64,000 nt of DNA from Takakia lepidozioides (Eukaryota > Streptophyta > Takakiopsida > Takakiales > Takakiaceae), in assembly GCA_030704615.1 (NCBI GenBank), contig CM060732.1, positions 41,211,053 through 41,275,052 on the forward strand, written 5' to 3'. The notes under the pieces are model-generated. The model did not search any database, had not been told where the DNA came from, and was given only the letters and a program-made list of their open reading frames with translations. The translations under genes and the position numbers were made by a program. Shown here in pieces: positions 21,184-32,013 of the stretch; within the stretch, counting starts at the first letter, position 1; each line of letters begins with the position of its first letter.

Positions 21184-23059
21184 ATGAAAACAAGCGCCCA
21201 CACAAAGCTAATATGGCGCACAGTCAAGCATGCAGGTGTGGAGGGGATCCAAATACAAGAAAATCAAGACAGCAACTCCCCCACACCAAAAACACTCCAC
21301 AGTGTCGCTCCTGCAAGGACACCCCAGCCCAAACCCGGACTGACTCTTGCCTCCACCTACGGAAAGGTTTTGGCCTACAGAGAGGGTGAAAGACTATGGA
21401 GAAGAGAAACTAAAGCAATTCCTAACCCCAGAATGCTCTCATCCCACCACTCTCCCTCCTGTCTCTATCCACTCGCTTGTATGGCCATGGCAAGTATCCT
21501 TCAATATCCCTCAATCAATCCTTCAAGAGCTCTTCAACAAGGCAATGCCCATGTAGAGGATGTGCCACCTCCAGCAGAGCAGGATGACATGCATGGTGCG
21601 GCGGAGTTGCCTACCATGGTTGCTCACACTCCATTATGGGGTACGAGCAAGGATTTGCAGCAGGCTGTTGATGGACGGGTACAACAAGCCTGGGTAGAGG
21701 CCTTCGTACCGTCAGGAGAAGAGGAGAGTGCGGTGATTGCACCAGGACCACCTCAGTTGTCGCCATTGGACACCACACCTCTTGTGTGGCAATGCCCGGA
21801 TGAAGGCATATGTCTTCTGGACTTGTTTGGCGGGATCAGCACTGGATTGGCTGCAGTACTACAGGCAGGTATACGAGTTCGACGTTACCTGTATGTGGAG
21901 AGGGATGAGACTGCACGACGCGTCTCATTGCGCCATGTTGCTCAGTTGGTACAGCAGTACCCTGATTTGTTGCTAGTGTCTGCAGTTCGTGGTTACCAAC
22001 AAGCCTTGCCAGCCGACATTTTGTTGCTAGGGGCGCAGGATTTGGAGCGGGTTGGCTCCATTGATCTGGTAGTGGCAGGTTAGCCCTGCCAAGGGCATTC
22101 ATCAGCCGAGCATGGCAATGGATTGCGAGACTCGAGGACGGGTCTGTTTTGGGAGATGATGCGGATTTTGCGCCACTTGCAGCTTCATCAAGCTGTATCT
22201 CCAGCATACATCTTGGAGAATGTGCCATTGATGGGTGATTCTCGGGCCAGGGTGATGGCTAGTGTGCATCAAGTCCGGTCGTGGCTTGGGTCAGCAGTGT
22301 TGCTGGATGCAGCTGCAGTGGGGTCATGGGCTCATCGTCTACGGCTATGGTGGACTAACTTGATGTCACCCGCACTGCTCAAGCATGCATTTGATGGGGT
22401 GCAGCGGCCAGCACACCTCACAGTGGATAGCATTTTGGACACAGGGAGGCAGTCTCAACGTGTGAGACACGATGACCGTTCGCCTTTGGCAGTGGTCAAC
22501 AGGGTGGGTCAACCACAAGCAGCATTACCTACACTGCTCAGCTTCCCAGGATCCCATGCTTTTTCAGGATGGTGGACCTGGCCTCTTGTGGGATAGCCAG
22601 TTGCAACAATTAGTGGAGCCCAATGCTGACGAGCGCGAGCGGGCGATGGGTTTTACCACAGGTACCACGGCGGTGTCATCTCTTTCTGAGGCATCACGTC
22701 GTCAGGTGTTGGGGCAAACAATGGATCTCAATTGCTTGACCTGGATTATCAGCTTGGCTATGGCTGAGCAGCGCAGAGTACGGAGTACACTTCCCTTCAT
22801 GGTCTCCCTGCCTACCGAGACGGTACAGGCAGCGAGTGGGGGCGAGCAGGTGAGGACCACGAGGTGTAGGCCGCATCCATGGCACACGTGGGAGGTGCTC
22901 GAGGTTCAGAAGGAGTTGGCAGCCAAGGCGGCGGTGATGGATCAGGTTGGGGATTTTTCTCGGATTGAGGAGGTCCTCAAGGATGGGATGATGGGGCAGG
23001 ATGAGACATTGTCACTGACAGAGGAGGCAGTGGTCACTGCTCAAGAGGTTGCAGCATAG
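21184..23059 (+). pseudogene. DNMT3-like C5-cytosine methyltransferase domain of retroelement pol
   Basis: The catalytic motifs run in canonical, non-permuted order. Motif I is LLDLFGGISTGLAAVLQAGI (about 21811) and motif II YVERDE. Motif IV is PCQ at 22084-22092, preceded by a TAG that replaces the usual Trp. Then come GLFWEMMRIL, motif VI ENV at about 22216, motif VIII HRLRLWWTN at about 22333, motif IX ERERAMGF at about 22637 and motif X RRQVLGQTMDLNCL at about 22699. A frameshift near 22565 separates VIII from IX. Order I to X excludes a DRM-type (rearranged) enzyme, and the GLFWE and HRxRLWW segments favour DNMT3. It would transfer methyl from S-adenosylmethionine to cytosine C5. About 200 N-terminal residues have no recognised domain. 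The frame after motif X (to 23059) is a Glu/Ala-rich linker ending in TAG. Confidence 0.88.
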
Positions 23060-24626
23060 CAACCACGGGACGCGTCTTCTACCTCTAAGCCTGCTGGACT
23101 CAAGGTTGCAGTCACGGAGGACAACTGGGAACCTGATGTTGGACCTATAGTCACCGAAGGAGAGAGACGACGTATACGGCGGTTCTTGAGGGCTTACAGG
23201 AACTGATTTGCCTTCAGTTTGAAAGACTTAGGAGCACTGAAGGGTCAAGAGATTCGCATTGAATTGGCTACTGACACGCCAATCTTTCGGAGACCCTATA
23301 GATATAGTGACATGGAGAGGTCCTTGATTCAGATGAGAACTCGGGACCTTTGGGAGGCTGGTTTGGTGGAGCTATCTTGGGGAGAGTATGCTTTAGCCAC
23401 AGTGATGCCAGCCAAGAAGAATGTCTTTGACAATTGGACAGAGAGACGTATGTGCGGTGATTACCGGCCTGTAAATCGTCAGACCAAGTCAGATAGGTAT
23501 GCCATGCCAACACCAGAGGAGATTTTTGATGCCATTGGGCATGCCAAGGTCTTTAGCACGTTGGATTTACGACCCGGATATCACCAGTTGCCGATCAAGG
23601 AGGCGGATAAGCAAAAGACGGCATTCTGGGGGGTCAATGAGCACGGGAAGGATTGCCTATACCAGTGGCGGTTCTTACAATTGGGCTTAAGAACGCTCCG
23701 GCAGAGTTTCAGAGAGTCATGGACAGGATTCTAGCAGGGGTGGAGTTTGCTCGGTGCTACATAAATGACATCATCATCTTTAGTGCTACGGTGGAAGAGC
23801 ATGAGAGACACCTTCAGGGGGTATTTGAGCGCTTGAGGGTGCACGGATTGAAGTTACATCCGGGAAAGTGCAAGTTTTTCCACAACCAGATTGAGTATCT
23901 GGGTCACATGATATATCCTGGAGGATTGGGGGTACAGCAGACTAAGGTAGAGTCCATTGCACAGGTTCCACGCCCCACGGATGTGAGCCGAGTTCGAGCT
24001 TTCATGGGGTTAGCAAACTATTATAGACGGTTTGTTAAGGGATTTAGTGCCATTGCAAAGGCTCTAACCAAGCTGACCAAGGTGGACCAGGAGTGACAGT
24101 GGGAAGATGAGCAAGAACAATTTTTTCATTGCTCAAGGCGAGGCTGACCTCGGCGCCCATCTTGAGATGACCTATCAGGGGGCGTTATTTTCAATTGCAT
24201 ACAGATTGGAGCATGCTGGGGCTTGGAGCGGTGCTCACACAGGTGGATGATGAGGGAAGAGAGTTCGTAGTGGCTTATGCTAGCCGCTCGAACAACGTTG
24301 CAGAGTCTAAGTATAGCTCATATGAGGGAGAATGCTTAGCTGCAGTGTGGGCCGTGGCACACTTCAGGTGCTATCTATACGGCAATCTCTTCACCCTTGT
24401 CACGAATCACCAACCACTCAAGTGGTTGATGGAGTCAGACAAGCTTACGGGGAAGCTTGCACGGTGGGCACTCATCCTTCAAGAGTATGACTTTCAGGTG
24501 GTGCATCGACCGGGTTTGGTCAATCGCAATGCAGATGGGTTGAGTCGCAATCCATGCACGAGCCAGCAGGATGACACTGGAGCTCGGTGGCATGGTGAGA
24601 CGGACGAGGAGATGGTGCCCGGATGA
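23060..24626 (+). pseudogene. reverse transcriptase and RNase H of the DNMT-type retroelement
   Basis: The frame opens with FSLKDLGALKGQEIRIEL (preceded by a TGA, probably an old Trp at 23204). It continues with RT motifs PVNRQTKSDRYAMPTPEEIF, FSTLDLRPGYHQLPI, then after a frameshift near 23680 GLKNAPAEFQRVMDRI and the active site FARCYINDIIIFS. The YxDD box is YIND, so a catalytic Asp is lost. A TGA (about 24094), a frameshift in a T run (about 24121) and another TGA (about 24156) precede RNase H: LHTDWSMLGLGAVLTQ, YSSYEGECLAAVWAVAHFR, LVTNHQPLKWLMESDKLTGK (TDH reads TNH), HRPGLVNRNADGLSRNP. These enzymes would make the cDNA; this copy cannot. Confidence 0.9.
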
Positions 24627-24650
24627 CATGCATTTGCATTTCTGTGTATC

Positions 24651-26192
24651 TTGGCAGCGGAAGGCAAGGTTGGACCTGCAACAGGGATGACTGTAGATCA
24701 AGTGTCTGAGGACCCTGAGGCCAACAATGAGCAAGGTAGCGCCAAAGATATACATGAGGATTCAGTTGTGTTGGACTACCTCCGCACTGGAGACACTGCA
24801 GCCACTGTGACTGCCAAGGAGAGGGATCGGATCCTACAACGAGCCAAGAGGTTCAAGTGGGAGGGGGCACACCTGCTCCGAGTGTGGGAGGATGGTTGAG
24901 TGAGGATTGTGCCTCACCCAACACAGCGGGCATGGTTAGTGCGGCATGCCCATGAGGAGTTGGGGCATTTTGGGGTGCGACGCACTCATAGTTTACTGTA
25001 GGGGCAGTATTGGTGGCATGATATGCACACAGAGGTGCAACAATTTGTGGCTAGGTGCATGGTGTGTGACAGGGTGCGTGCTTCATTCAACGCCCCTACT
25101 CCACAATTGCACCCTCTTCCGATCATGGGATTGGGCTACAGGTGGAGTCTTGACTTCGCAGGGCCGTTGCCACTGACCATGCGCCACAACAAGTACGTGT
25201 TGGTGATGGTAGAGCACTTCTCCAAGTGGATTGAATTGGTTCCATTGCCTGATAAGGCTAGTGAGGGAGCTGCGTATGCATTCTTGGATTGTGTGCTTAG
25301 CCGATTCGGTGCTCCAGCTGAGGTACTCACGGACCAAGGGAGAGAGTTCTTGGGGGAGTTTCAGGCTTTGTGTGACAAGGCCTTGATAGACCACCGCACC
25401 ACTTCTCGTGATCATCCTGAGGCCGATGGCTTGGTCAGAGAGAGTTGTTCAGACAGTAAAGAGGGGTTTGCGCAAGTATGCTTGCAGAAGGGACACATAG
25501 GAGATTGAGACCTTCAGTTACCCTGGTTAGCCATGGGCTACAGGTTCAGCAAGCAAGCATCACTTGCCTCCTTCTCACCATACTTTCTTCTCTTTGGCCG
25601 AGAGCCAGATTTGCCTACATCCATTCGCAGAGAAGCTGCTACAGTTCTTAACCTTGACGATCCGGACGTGTGGGCACGTGCATGTGAGCAGCGTGCAGAG
25701 TTGTTCAAGAAAGTCATGCCCATGGCTTTCGAGAACCTTGCCATTGCACAACATCATGATACATTGAGGTATGCTACCATACGTGGTGGGCGCTATCGTC
25801 CTGGGGTTTGGAAATTCAACCCTGGTGACTATGTCTATCTGCAGCAGACTGCTCCTACGACATTGGATGTGACTGCAGGACGTGTTATTTTGAGGGTTCG
25901 AGAGATTTTGCCCTCAGGCGTCTTGGTCTTGGAGGGTCGGGATGGCATAACTTGGAAGGACCATGTGCGTAATTGTGTGCCATGTCACCTTCCGAATGTC
26001 GATGGCAGGATTGACCCAAACCTGGCAGTGGTATCTGCAAGTTTGAAATGCATGTTGTGTGGGTCTGCTAGAGGGACAGCCACCATGCTGGTGTGTGATC
26101 GATGCTCTAGAGGTTGGCATATGGGATGCTTGACTCCACCTCTTGAGATGGTTTCTGATGGGGATTGGTTATGTCCGTATTGCATTGGATAG
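24651..26192 (+). pseudogene. integrase with C-terminal PHD finger
   Basis: After a spacer (KERDRILQRAKRFKW) comes the HHCC zinc-binding domain (HAHEELGHFG, then CMVCDR; about 24938-25075) with a TGA and a TAG inside. The DDE core has Asp in WSLDFAGPL (about 25153), Asp in VLTDQGREFLGEF (about 25336) and Glu in SERVVQTVKRGLRKY, read after a frameshift at about 25435. Frame 25533-26192 gives the C-terminal part (FSPYFLLFGREPDLPTSI, GDYVYLQQT, SGVLVLEGRDGITWKDHVRN). It then ends in a PHD finger: CMLC, CDRC, HMGC and CPYC with Trp before the last pair (about 26050-26189), matching Cx2C-x11-Cx2C-x4-H-x2-C-x14-Cx2C. PHD fingers commonly read histone tails, so this may have guided integration; that is inference. 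Confidence 0.9.
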
Positions 26193-26439
26193 TGGGAGTG
26201 GATACAACCATGGAAGGCTAACAAGAAATGCAAGGCCAAGCTACTAGGAGACCAACACACGAGATCCTGACTCAAGTTCACAGATTGCAAGACGGCGACT
26301 AACGATGGGGTTGCTCTTGTACCCGGCCTCTTGGTCTATAGAGTTTGAGTACAATAGGGATAGTGATAGAGGACTTAGTATGGCTGTGGCTATTACATCT
26401 TGTAGCTATCTGGAGTTAGAGGGACCTAACCACCAGCTA

Positions 26440-26447
26440 GGGGGGCG
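26440..26447 (+). promoter_or_regulatory. polypurine tract at 3' LTR start
   Basis: GGGGGGCGA directly precedes TTGTGGTATAGC. Such a G-rich tract is the usual primer site for plus-strand DNA synthesis next to the 3' LTR. It places the true 3' LTR start at about 26450, inside unit A rather than at the X repeat. Confidence 0.5.
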
Positions 26448-26448
26448 A

Positions 26449-27045
26449 TTGTGGTATAGCTTTCTAGGATTGTGTGCTTAGATTGTGTGGTGGACAGCGA
26501 TGTATGTTGTGGCACGATGCTTAGGTGCACGACAGCTGTCATGGTTTTAGTCATGGTTATCTAGAATTACCTACTTCTAGTTAAGTAGGACATTTTAGAT
26601 ATTTATATTTATATTTTGTGTGTTGGAACTTCATTTGGTCTCACATGCCAAGTGAGGTATCGAGCCTCACTTGAGACATGGAAATATGTTTTCCCCTTGT
26701 GAGTGTTGAGGAGGCTCATCTTCTTGTAGTTGAGCCTCCATGAGCTTCTCTCACCTCTATAGCTCTAGGTATTGAGAGGGAGTGTGTTGAGGGCTTTGTA
26801 GGGTGGATTCCTTTAGCAAAGGTGCCATTGGCTTGACTTAGTTTATGTGATAGAGTGGATTTCACTTGGAAGGACTAGGGCTTGTTCTTCATGTGATTGC
26901 TTCATGCTTTGAGAGCTTTCATTGTCTTCTACTTCTCTCATTTCTCATCTCTTATCATTGTGGTATAGCTTTCTAGGATTGTGAGCTTAGATTGTGTGGT
27001 GGATAGCGATGTATGTTGTGGCACGATGCTTAGGTGCACGACAGC
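26449..27045 (+). repeat. A-X-A' structure at the 3' end of the retroelement
   Basis: An 88-bp unit A (26449-26536, TTGTGGTATAGC...GCACGACAGC) is followed by the 421-bp X (26537-26957) and then by a second copy of the 88-bp unit (26958-27045, 2 mismatches). After A' the sequence runs on CCCTAGAACTATGG. A therefore flanks X on both sides. No A unit is found next to the upstream X at 16138. Confidence 0.85.
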
Positions 27046-28475
27046 CCCTAGAACTATGGCGCGGCTCCCGGGCCTACCCCGGGCTACTCACGGTTGCTGG
27101 GCAGATCCTAAGGACCAAAAGAAAACACCACCAGAAAACAAACAACTCTCTCCTTCCCTTGTCCCCAATCTTCCTTATTTGGAGGAGAGTTAATAGATTA
27201 ATATGGCCCTTCGCGGCCTCTTATATTGTCACTCGAGCTTACTGATCACACGAATCTGATGTATGGTGTAGTTCTGCTTCTACCACAAAATGGAAATAAT
27301 TAAATGCTCAATTATTTAAATCAATGGTACAATGGGTCCTTCGGCCAATGGTCTTATGGGGCCTTCCCCTGTCAATCATGAATTTTGGACAAGTGTATAT
27401 CCACAAGTCTCTTCACCTCTTTGAGAGGGCTATATTTTCAATCAATTATCAAGCAACAAGTCATGGTTTGGTATATCACATAAATCTCATATATGAATGA
27501 AAAAATGACATAAGTGTCAACCTTCCAATGTGAATGAAGCTTGGGATGCTCTATTGACTCGGCGAATTGGTACTCTATGCAAGCCTCCTTCGACACTCGT
27601 CAACTACGTCCAACCCGGCCTTTCCTACTCGTCTCTAAGTCTCCACTTCACATTCAACTTGCAATAATCTTTCTTTTATAACTTCCAAAATGGCTCCAAG
27701 GCCTGTACAAGTTGTGACCTCTCTCGTTAGCTTCTAAAATGCTTTCATATACTAAAGAGCTCAAGCTCCACTCTCTAGAACATAGGCTCCATCTAGCCAC
27801 ACTCACAAAGCTAGACTACAACAAGCAAGATGAAAGCAAGCAAATGAACTAGGTGAAGAAACAAGGAGGCATTGCCCTCTTTATATATCGTTTTTTGGCT
27901 CAAAAAACTATTGGAATAATAATAATAAATTAGTATAATCTAGATGGAGTTATAATTTAAAAAACATAGAATGAAATAAACTAAGATGTTGGATGGAAAC
28001 CTTAGAGGCAAATGATAAATGTTTTTTCATCCATCCCTTGGATGGCTAGTTGGCACTAATTGTCGTTTATCATCCACACAACCTTCAGGGCGAAATTGTG
28101 ATTTTCATCTCATGGATGAAATAAAATACCAAATTTTTATAACTCAAAATAGGGTGTCTACATAAAATCCATTACAAAATTATGTAGTGCAAGCATACCA
28201 AAAAACAAAAACCAAATAATACCCCCCAACTATACATCCTTTGTTTGCAGATGGTAACAAAATTTTATAAGGAGTGATTTTCTTGGGGTGATGGTTTCTA
28301 TACAATTACTAATCTTACCGGCAAAGAAGGGTTTAAGTTCTCCTTGACAGGGCGCATTTGCATTCTTCGTACATGTTTATGTGTTTGTAGTCTTGTAATT
28401 GCCTTCCAAGTCTTGTTTACTAATTACTAATTAATACTAGCCTAAACCCCCGAAGCACTGATAGCTGGGACTTCA
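27046..28475. other. LTR-like and dispersed noncoding repeat sequence
   Basis: 27046-27260 may be the rest of the 3' LTR. 27400-27660 is a diverged relative of 31690-32010 (shared CAAGCAACAAG, ATGGTTTGG and TCCTACTCGTCTCT phrases). On the minus strand TATATAAAGAGGG at about 27880 looks like a TATA box of another LTR. 28145-28285 resembles 1200-1300. No protein-coding gene is supported. Confidence 0.4.
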
Positions 28476-30850
28476 TTTTTTTTTTTGTCCATTCATTAAG
28501 CACCTACCGAGTTTAGGGAAGAAGAGGGGATACCTCTTCCCACTACCCCTCCAATTCCTGGGTGCTTAGGGTCAAGCAATCCCGCAGGAAGGGCAAAATC
28601 CATTTAAAACTTCACTTTTTGGGTTTTAGACGGGTCAATTTAATCAAAAGCCTCAATGACTATTTATCCACTTTTAATATGATGTATTATTTATTATTTA
28701 TTTGCTTATTTTTAACGGAAATGGACAGAGGCCCTTTAGGTCACATTGGTAGAAGTCTTGGAAAAAATAACCAAGACAGAAAGCCATGAGGCATGCATCG
28801 CAAGCGATTGGGAAGCTCCCCAAAACCACGCTCCTAGGGCTAAGCTCTAGTCACAGTCAACGGCTTACTGGTGGGCTAGCGAGCCATAAGCCAGACTGAT
28901 TGAGAAACTAAAGAGACACTACAGACTAGAAGGGCAACAGCAAGTTCCTCTGGATAGGACCAGAAAACAGAAGCCTACCTCATCCAATAGCAAAGGGCTT
29001 GGTGAATAGCAAAAAATAGAGCCCAGCCATGTTCCTAGATGGGAGAAGAGAGATCGCAGCAGCACTGCAGCTAGCACCAAGAACCTAACATACGTCGTCT
29101 AGCCAAAAACTTGAACCAAAACAATAAAAGAAAGCGACGGGAAGGCCAGCCAGCATCTGAGCCATCCTGCCAAGGAAACATCATAACTACCAACAGCCTA
29201 GAGAGTAATCAGCCTAAACACCAAATGCCACCATGTGGCACACTCCAACAGGGCACTTAGGACGAGCACCCTCAGCGTTTCTGCCTGAGAGACTCGAAAT
29301 TGAGGTGAGCGCGGACTGTGGTATCTCAATTTTTTCTTATGCTTCCAGTTGATATTGCTGTCATCGGGAAATCCAGGGGAGCCCCTAAAGCTAAGGGGGT
29401 CTCCAGTTGACTGGAGGTCGAGGTGACCAGGTGACCCTGTCTTCCTCGTGAACACACAATATTCCAAGGTAAACCCATTCTGCATCAAATTGTGTGTGCA
29501 AGGCTGCCTTTTTGCTCTCAGAACATCTGCGAGCTGAGTCCATCACCACCCCCCACATCTTACTACCTTCAATTACAATGTCATAATAAATGTGTTGCAA
29601 GATAGCCCAAATGTCAACTGGTTTTTTTTATTAAAAACCAAGGAACAACTGGCCTTCCAGATATGCCAGAGGGTTAGTGCCCGCAGGCAGTTCTATACTT
29701 GGCAATCGCTCCAGGAATGAGAGCTAGAAGAGTTAAGCAAGAGAATAAGGGGATCCGAATAGTCAAACCTTCGCCAATGATTGTAGAGGGACCAAGATTT
29801 AAGCCAAACCTGTCTGGCAAAAGAACAAGAGACCAAACAATGCTCCATCGTTTCCACTGACTGTCCAGCACAAGATAGACAATAGGTATCAGGTGGGGGT
29901 TGAGAGAAAGCTAAAGAAAGAATTCTATTACTGGTCCTCCAAAGGAAAGCTGAGTGTTTGGCCGCCCGTTGCTTAAGCCAAATATCAACCCAAACATGCC
30001 TCCACGCATCTTGATGCACATTGAGGTGGACCCATTTTCTGGAGAGTTTAGTCTTGATAGGCAAAGATATTGCCTGCATCTGGTATCCCATCATAGCCGA
30101 ATACGAGAAGAAAGGTTTTCACATAATCCTTCACACACCACTTCCACTCACCAGGATCCCATTGAAGCTGAGAAATAGGAGACCTCCGAAACCAATACAC
30201 AAAGATGCTTGAACCTCATTGACCTAGTGTGCCAGCACCTTGTACGTAGGATTCACCACCCCTGAACTTCTCTCAATAATCCTAACTACATAGGAACAGT
30301 TTCAATTACCTCGAAGAGGCCCAATACAAGTCAATGAACCATCATCAGTAGCACTGAAGCCCAACCCAAAAGCCCCCCGGTCACCCACCTCAGTAATATA
30401 CATGACATCACATGGCTGGCCACCTATGCATCCTCTCCACGTAGGAAGCTGGCAATGCTTTCTACCAAGCCGTAGAGTGGAAGCCCATCTCTCCTGGACA
30501 GCCTGAGAGATGATGGGCCATCCATGGGCTCTACTATTCCGATGAAGATGGAAGGGCCCAGAGGCCGGGTCAACAAATCCCAAAGGAGTCCAAATGTCTT
30601 GCACTCGCTGGATACCACTTGCTTCCCAAGCAGCCCAGCAGGCCGAAGCCAAAGCCAAAGACTCATTATTCAATTGCATGTTGCAAAACAAATGCTGTCT
30701 AAAAGCCTCATCCCAAGATGAGGGAAAAGTTTGGTAAAAGAACTCTCTAAGAACAGTCCAAGCATTCCAAATGCCGCCAGACATCTGAACCCCCCACTGG
30801 TTTGCGATTGCCACGACCACCTTGAACCGGCCATCTAAGACTTTTTTCAA
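28476..30850 (-). mobile_element. 5'-truncated L1-type LINE
   Basis: The coding part (see 29391-30850) is on the minus strand. The 3' end would be at low coordinates, where a T run at 28478-28489 (poly-A on the minus strand) gives a plausible tail. The 5' end stops at about 30850 beside an A/T-rich stretch. The final residues match the plus-strand LINE fragment at 55990-56310. The 28490-29390 interval would be the 3' UTR. Confidence 0.65.
29391..30850 (-). pseudogene. LINE ORF2 C-terminal region with zf-RVT domain
   Basis: The minus frame 30850-30302 (182 aa) is the post-RT region (for example CDVMYITEVGDRGAFGLGFS). Frame 30094-29693 holds the reverse-transcriptase zinc-binding domain: AWRHVWVDIWLKQRAAKHSA, FLWRTSNRIL, then CLSC ... 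ETMEHCLVSCSFARQVW. Frame 29600-29391 ends the protein with LHTQFDAEWVYLGILC and RVTWSPRPPVNW. Stops or frameshifts separate the three frames. Such proteins act in target-primed reverse transcription. This copy is dead. Confidence 0.75.
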
Positions 30851-30872
30851 AAAAATAAAAAAATAAAAAAAA

Positions 30873-31040
30873 TCGAAGTCGCAGGATATAAAACAACCTT
30901 GTCACGCAACCTTGATTTGAGAAATGAAAGCATACTTTTTCCCAAAAACAAAATTGAAGTCGCAGGATGCAAATCAACCTTGCGTTGACACAACCTTGAT
31001 TTGAAAAATGAAAGCATCATTTTTGCACTGTTTTTTGCAT
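30873..31040 (+). repeat. imperfect direct duplication (~80 bp)
   Basis: GAAGTCGCAGGAT...CAACCTTGATTTGAGAAATGAAAGCAT at about 30876 is repeated as GAAGTCGCAGGAT...CAACCTTGATTTGAAAAATGAAAGCAT at about 30956. Further CAACCTTG/CGCAAC phrases continue to 31200. The nature of the sequence is unknown. Confidence 0.6.
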
Positions 31041-32013
31041 TTTGTATGGGACACAATCATGGTTGCGTTAACGCAACTTTGTTTATGCTATGGATTTCAA
31101 TAGCCTCTTTTGGGAAATAAATTTTCGTCTTGCTTAGTGTTTCGTATCTTCTAATCTTTTGGGAAGTTCAAGGATCAACCTTGCATCAACGCGACATTGA
31201 TTACAAGGGGGTTTAATGGGAATTAACAAGCACCTGCTGCATCTGTGTTTTCTGAATGTATGGTTCAAGTACATCTACCATATCCTCATTCCAGGGAAGT
31301 ACCTGAGCGATGACCCTCGATAATACATCCAGTCTTTAACCATCCACTCATCCATTGTTCATGCATTGCGAAGCATATGTCTATCCATCAGCCATCTCGC
31401 ATTCAACCATTCATGAATTATTCATCCATCATTCATCCAACAGTCATCCAAGTACGCATGATATGTACACTCATTCCCGCGGAAATAGGTCTCCCGGGGC
31501 TTCCTCATCCTTGATTGTAGGCCCATGCACCCTATTGCGTGAGCATCTTTTCGCTCACGGATTGGCATCTTCCCGCTCACGCATCTTTACGCTCACGTGA
31601 GCCGCTCACGGACTAGCAATCCCCACAAAAAAACCTTTCATAAATTCAATGAACTTAAAAGCAAATGGCCCTTGGCCCCTTTAACACCTTGACTTGGGTC
31701 TTTCCCCTTCTTTGGTGGATTCTTCTCCACAACAAACCACATATACTTCCTCTACACATATAAAGGGTTAGTTTTCTTCAAGCAAACATAAGCAACAAGC
31801 CTATGGTTTGGCATAAAAAATATGAATGAAAATGAAAATGAAATCAAACAAGTGAGGTGGAAATCACCCTTAAGTGTGCAATGGTGCTTGTGATATTCTA
31901 ATAGCTCGGTTGCATGATACTCCTTGCGGCCCTTCTTGGTACTCATCAAGCTTGGTCCATCTCCGGCATTCCTACTCGTCTCTCCCACATTCCACTTTTG
32001 GTGTTCACAATCT
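31041..32013. other. intergenic with GCTCACG cluster
   Basis: No gene is supported. At 31538-31611 GCTCACG or its complement CGTGAGC occurs about six times in 75 bp, including the palindrome CGCTCACGTGAGCCG. 31690-32010 is a diverged relative of 27400-27660. Confidence 0.4.

Larger units (their letters stand above)
16138..27045 (+). mobile_element. Ty3/gypsy-type retroelement encoding DNMT3-like methyltransferase and PHD finger
   Basis: The plus-strand pol (21184-26192) reads methyltransferase, RT, RNase H, integrase, PHD finger. A gag-protease gene (18164-20886) lies on the minus strand, head-to-head with pol. A 421-bp sequence (X) at 16138-16558 is repeated at 26537-26957 in direct orientation with 9 mismatches, so the unit is young. 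A G-rich polypurine tract (26440-26447) precedes TGTGGTATAGC, which is probably the true 3' LTR start. The 5' boundary and the relation of X to the LTR are unclear. Cytosine methyltransferases captured by retrotransposons are known from dinoflagellates and charophyte algae. The opposed gag here could be an inversion in this copy or a feature of the family. Confidence 0.85.

Noticed and set aside
21790-22770. DRM-type methyltransferase
   Set aside because: DRM enzymes have motifs VI-X before I-V. Here the order is I to X, so DNMT3-like fits better.
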